Assembly: GCA_910586535.1 (NCBI GenBank)
Contig: CAJUHS010000004.1
Coordinates: forward strand, 91,076 to 155,075
Direction of reading: 5' to 3'
DNA length: 64,000 bases
Source: an uncultured Oscillospiraceae bacterium
GTDB taxonomy: Bacteria > Bacillota > Clostridia > Oscillospirales > Ruminococcaceae
Part shown: positions 62,508 through 64,000 of the stretch, in pieces
How positions within the stretch are numbered: the first letter of the stretch is position 1
Layout: each line of letters opens with the position of its first letter
Translations under genes and position numbers: made by a program
The notes under the pieces: model-generated
Databases searched by the model: none
What the model was told of the DNA's origin: nothing
What the model saw: only the letters and a program-made list of their open reading frames with translations

Positions 62508-62570
62508 CCTTTTCATAGTCATCAAAATACTGCAAAGGCAGTAAAATAATTATAAAAAATTACAAAGATA

Positions 62571-62592
62571 CGGGTCAAAATGCGGGTCAAAA
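62571..62592 (+). repeat. CGGGTCAAAA direct repeat
   Basis: Two copies (62571-62580, 62583-62592) with a 12-bp period, between the tRNA gene and the TIR gene. Possibly part of an integration junction. Confidence 0.5.
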
Positions 62593-62604
62593 GGAGAGAT
62601 GATT

Positions 62605-63432
62605 GTGGATTCGTATAAAAAACTTAAGTTGGAATTTAAAGGAATTAAGAAATTGCTTTATGACCATGCTTTCTCAGACGGTAATATTAATAACTATCTT
62701 GATGAACTGGAAGAAGGGTTGAACACAAATAACATTGAAATAGTTTTATATTGTTTGAATGAAATATGTAACTGGTATCAAAGAAATATACCTGATATAT
62801 CTCCATTTTATAATTTAAATGAACACAAAAGAAACAAGGAATTTTTGGAAGAAATAAAGGAAGATTTAGTCCATTATGATTTTAGTGAAGTTATCCAAAA
62901 GAATAATGATGTTAAACTAATTGATAAAAATAAAATAGCAAGTACTCCTAAAATATTTCTTAGTCATCGTTCTTCGGATAAAAAATATGGAGATGCATTA
63001 GAGAAACTTATTGTTGGTTTAGGCGTAGAAAATGACCAGTTAATTTATACATCACATCCTTTACATAAGATACCCTTTAATGAAAATATTTACGATTACC
63101 TAAGAAAAAATATTAACCAAAAAGTTTTTGTAATAATATTATGGTCAAACGAATACTTAGAAAGCCCTGCTTGCTTGAATGAAATGGGTGCAGCATGGGT
63201 AACACAATCAGATTACAGTAATATGTATACTCCAGAATTTGCTTTTAATAATTCTAAATATCATGAATGTGCTGTTGATACAAGAAAAATGGGTACTGTT
63301 CTAAATGCAGATGCTAATTGTAGAGCAAGTATGGTTGAATTTAGAGATAAGATTTTAGAAATGTTCAATTTAAAATTGAACGAGCAAACGTGGACATATC
63401 TGTTAGACCAATTTATTATTGATATACAATAA
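62605..63432 (+). CDS. TIR-domain protein, possible antiviral effector
   Basis: 275 residues from the GTG at 62605, which has AAGGAG eight nt upstream; an ATG at 62599 is only two nt from it. An N-terminal helical part of about 110 residues precedes a TIR domain: KIFLSHRSSDKKYGDALEKL, VFVIILWSNEYLESPACLNEMGAAW, with the candidate catalytic Glu in CLNEMGAAW. Such proteins cleave NAD or make nucleotide signals in phage defence. AT-rich. It stands next to a tRNA gene and a phage holin, an island context. Confidence 0.85.
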   Translation: MDSYKKLKLEFKGIKKLLYDHAFSDGNINNYLDELEEGLNTNNIEIVLYCLNEICNWYQRNIPDISPFYNLNEHKRNKEFLEEIKEDLVHYDFSEVIQKNNDVKLIDKNKIASTPKIFLSHRSSDKKYGDALEKLIVGLGVENDQLIYTSHPLHKIPFNENIYDYLRKNINQKVFVIILWSNEYLESPACLNEMGAAWVTQSDYSNMYTPEFAFNNSKYHECAVDTRKMGTVLNADANCRASMVEFRDKILEMFNLKLNEQTWTYLLDQFIIDIQ

Positions 63433-63512
63433 TAGTTGGATATTAGGACAATTGACGTTGTTTGTGAAAAATTATTTACGCATTTTTCAGACTCTATTTA
63501 ACTGCCAAAAAC

Positions 63513-63542
63513 TATCCCCGCAGGCAATCGCCCGCGGGGATA
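63513..63542 (-). terminator. terminator of the holin gene
   Basis: TATCCCCGC (63513-63521) pairs with GCGGGGATA (63534-63542); on the minus strand it is followed by GTTTTTGG, just after the holin stop. Confidence 0.8.
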
Positions 63543-63547
63543 TAACT

Positions 63548-63940
63548 TTATTTCTCCTTATTCTTCACTTGCTCCAGCACATCAAGCAGCTTTGGTGGAT
63601 ACGGCAAACCTAGCTTACCCGTGTTCTCCAACAGTGAAATGACCTCATTTGTCGCATGGAAAATAGTGGTAATATTCCGCAGACCCGCGCCGCCGCCGAT
63701 GATCTGAACGTCCAGCACATTGGCGACCGCAACAACTATCAGCATAAGAATTTTCTTTGCAATACCCTTTGCGCCGACCTCACTGGAAAGCCGCTTCTTT
63801 ACGATCGCAACGATAACGCCCGTTATGTAGTCAGCAATAATCAGCACAAGCAAGGCTTTGTAAAGTCCGTCGAACTCTCCGATAAGAAATCCCGCAACGC
63901 CGATAATACCGCTGATAATGCTTTTTAAAACGTTGCTCAT
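63548..63940 (-). CDS. phage holin (toxin secretion/lysis holin family)
   Basis: 130 residues, TTAGGAGGTG before the ATG. Three or four hydrophobic helices: GIIGVAGFLIGEF, ALLVLIIADYITGVIVAIV with the family-typical DYITG, KILMLIVVAVANVLD and a C-terminal ENTGKLGLPYPPKL. This is the holin_4 family of prophages. It permits endolysin escape. With the gene upstream running off the window it marks a prophage or phage-derived island. Confidence 0.9.
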   Translation of the reverse strand: MSNVLKSIISGIIGVAGFLIGEFDGLYKALLVLIIADYITGVIVAIVKKRLSSEVGAKGIAKKILMLIVVAVANVLDVQIIGGGAGLRNITTIFHATNEVISLLENTGKLGLPYPPKLLDVLEQVKNKEK

Positions 63941-63951
63941 GGTAACACCTC

Positions 63952-64000
63952 CTAAAACCTTTTTATAAACGCGTCGGGATAATCTTTTTTAACTTTTTCC
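63952..64000 (-). CDS. C-terminal end of an unidentified gene
   Basis: The minus-strand frame ends EKVKKDYPDAFIKRF and a stop at 63954-63952, 12 nt before the holin start. Too short to identify; it probably belongs to the same phage module. Confidence 0.5.
   Translation of the reverse strand, partial: EKVKKDYPDAFIKRF

Noticed and set aside
1..64000. CRISPR arrays and rRNA genes
   Set aside because: No regularly spaced repeat series or rRNA signature was seen on either strand.

Overview
The window looks like a chromosomal segment of a fibre-degrading, motile Gram-positive anaerobe of the Oscillospiraceae, probably Ruminococcus-like. This is inferred from gene content, not from a marker gene. 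Supporting points are SAM-I and TPP riboswitches, a CIRCE-controlled groESL, lipoprotein-anchored GH5 and GH26 enzymes, a cheA-cheW-cheR-cheB cluster, strong purine-rich Shine-Dalgarno sequences and many 17-bp-spaced sigma-A promoters. No rRNA gene or CRISPR array was seen.

Region 1 (1-8.7 kb): a five-gene leftward operon of small stress or small-molecule-binding proteins (two GyrI-like, DUF3795, PNPOx-like, DUF1706), a hemerythrin protein, a membrane GGDEF diguanylate cyclase, rsmE, secD-secF and a half-size EamA protein. Region 2 (8.7-20.8 kb): ksgA, a DUF1624 membrane protein, feoAB, metK behind a SAM-I riboswitch, fhs, an alpha/beta hydrolase and a queuosine-precursor operon (queD, queE, folE, an ATPase, queC) behind a possible riboswitch plus terminator. 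Region 3 (20.8-42.9 kb): a 1337-residue hybrid histidine kinase, a GH5 lipoprotein, a YlqG/YlqH-like (FlhB-like) pair, the che cluster behind a structured leader, groESL, an OmpR-type two-component pair with an HtrA protease, a PfkB kinase and a small charged protein controlled by two related palindromes. Region 4 (42.9-51.5 kb): a thiamin salvage operon thiW-thiM-thiE-thiD-thiC behind a TPP riboswitch and a further structured element, then a chemoreceptor, an esterase and a GH26 mannanase.

Region 5 (51.8-62.2 kb) is the most unusual part. It is bordered on the left by an IS3-type transposase remnant. It encodes an AgrA/AgrC-like LytTR-GHKL two-component system and three matched pairs of LytTR-type repeats. 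Two of these pairs sit at identical distance from sigma-A promoters: one drives a 20-codon ORF followed by a perfect 19-bp hairpin, the other drives an operon. The operon encodes two double-glycine-leader peptides (one interrupted by a G10 tract), small membrane proteins that could be immunity factors, a C39-peptidase ABC exporter, an HlyD-type adaptor and a secreted TolC-like coiled-coil protein. I read it as a peptide-regulated two-peptide bacteriocin or signalling system with a tripartite-style exporter in a monoderm host.

Region 6 (62.3-64 kb): a tRNA-Pro(CGG) gene followed by a TIR-domain protein and a phage holin, probably the edge of an integrated element.
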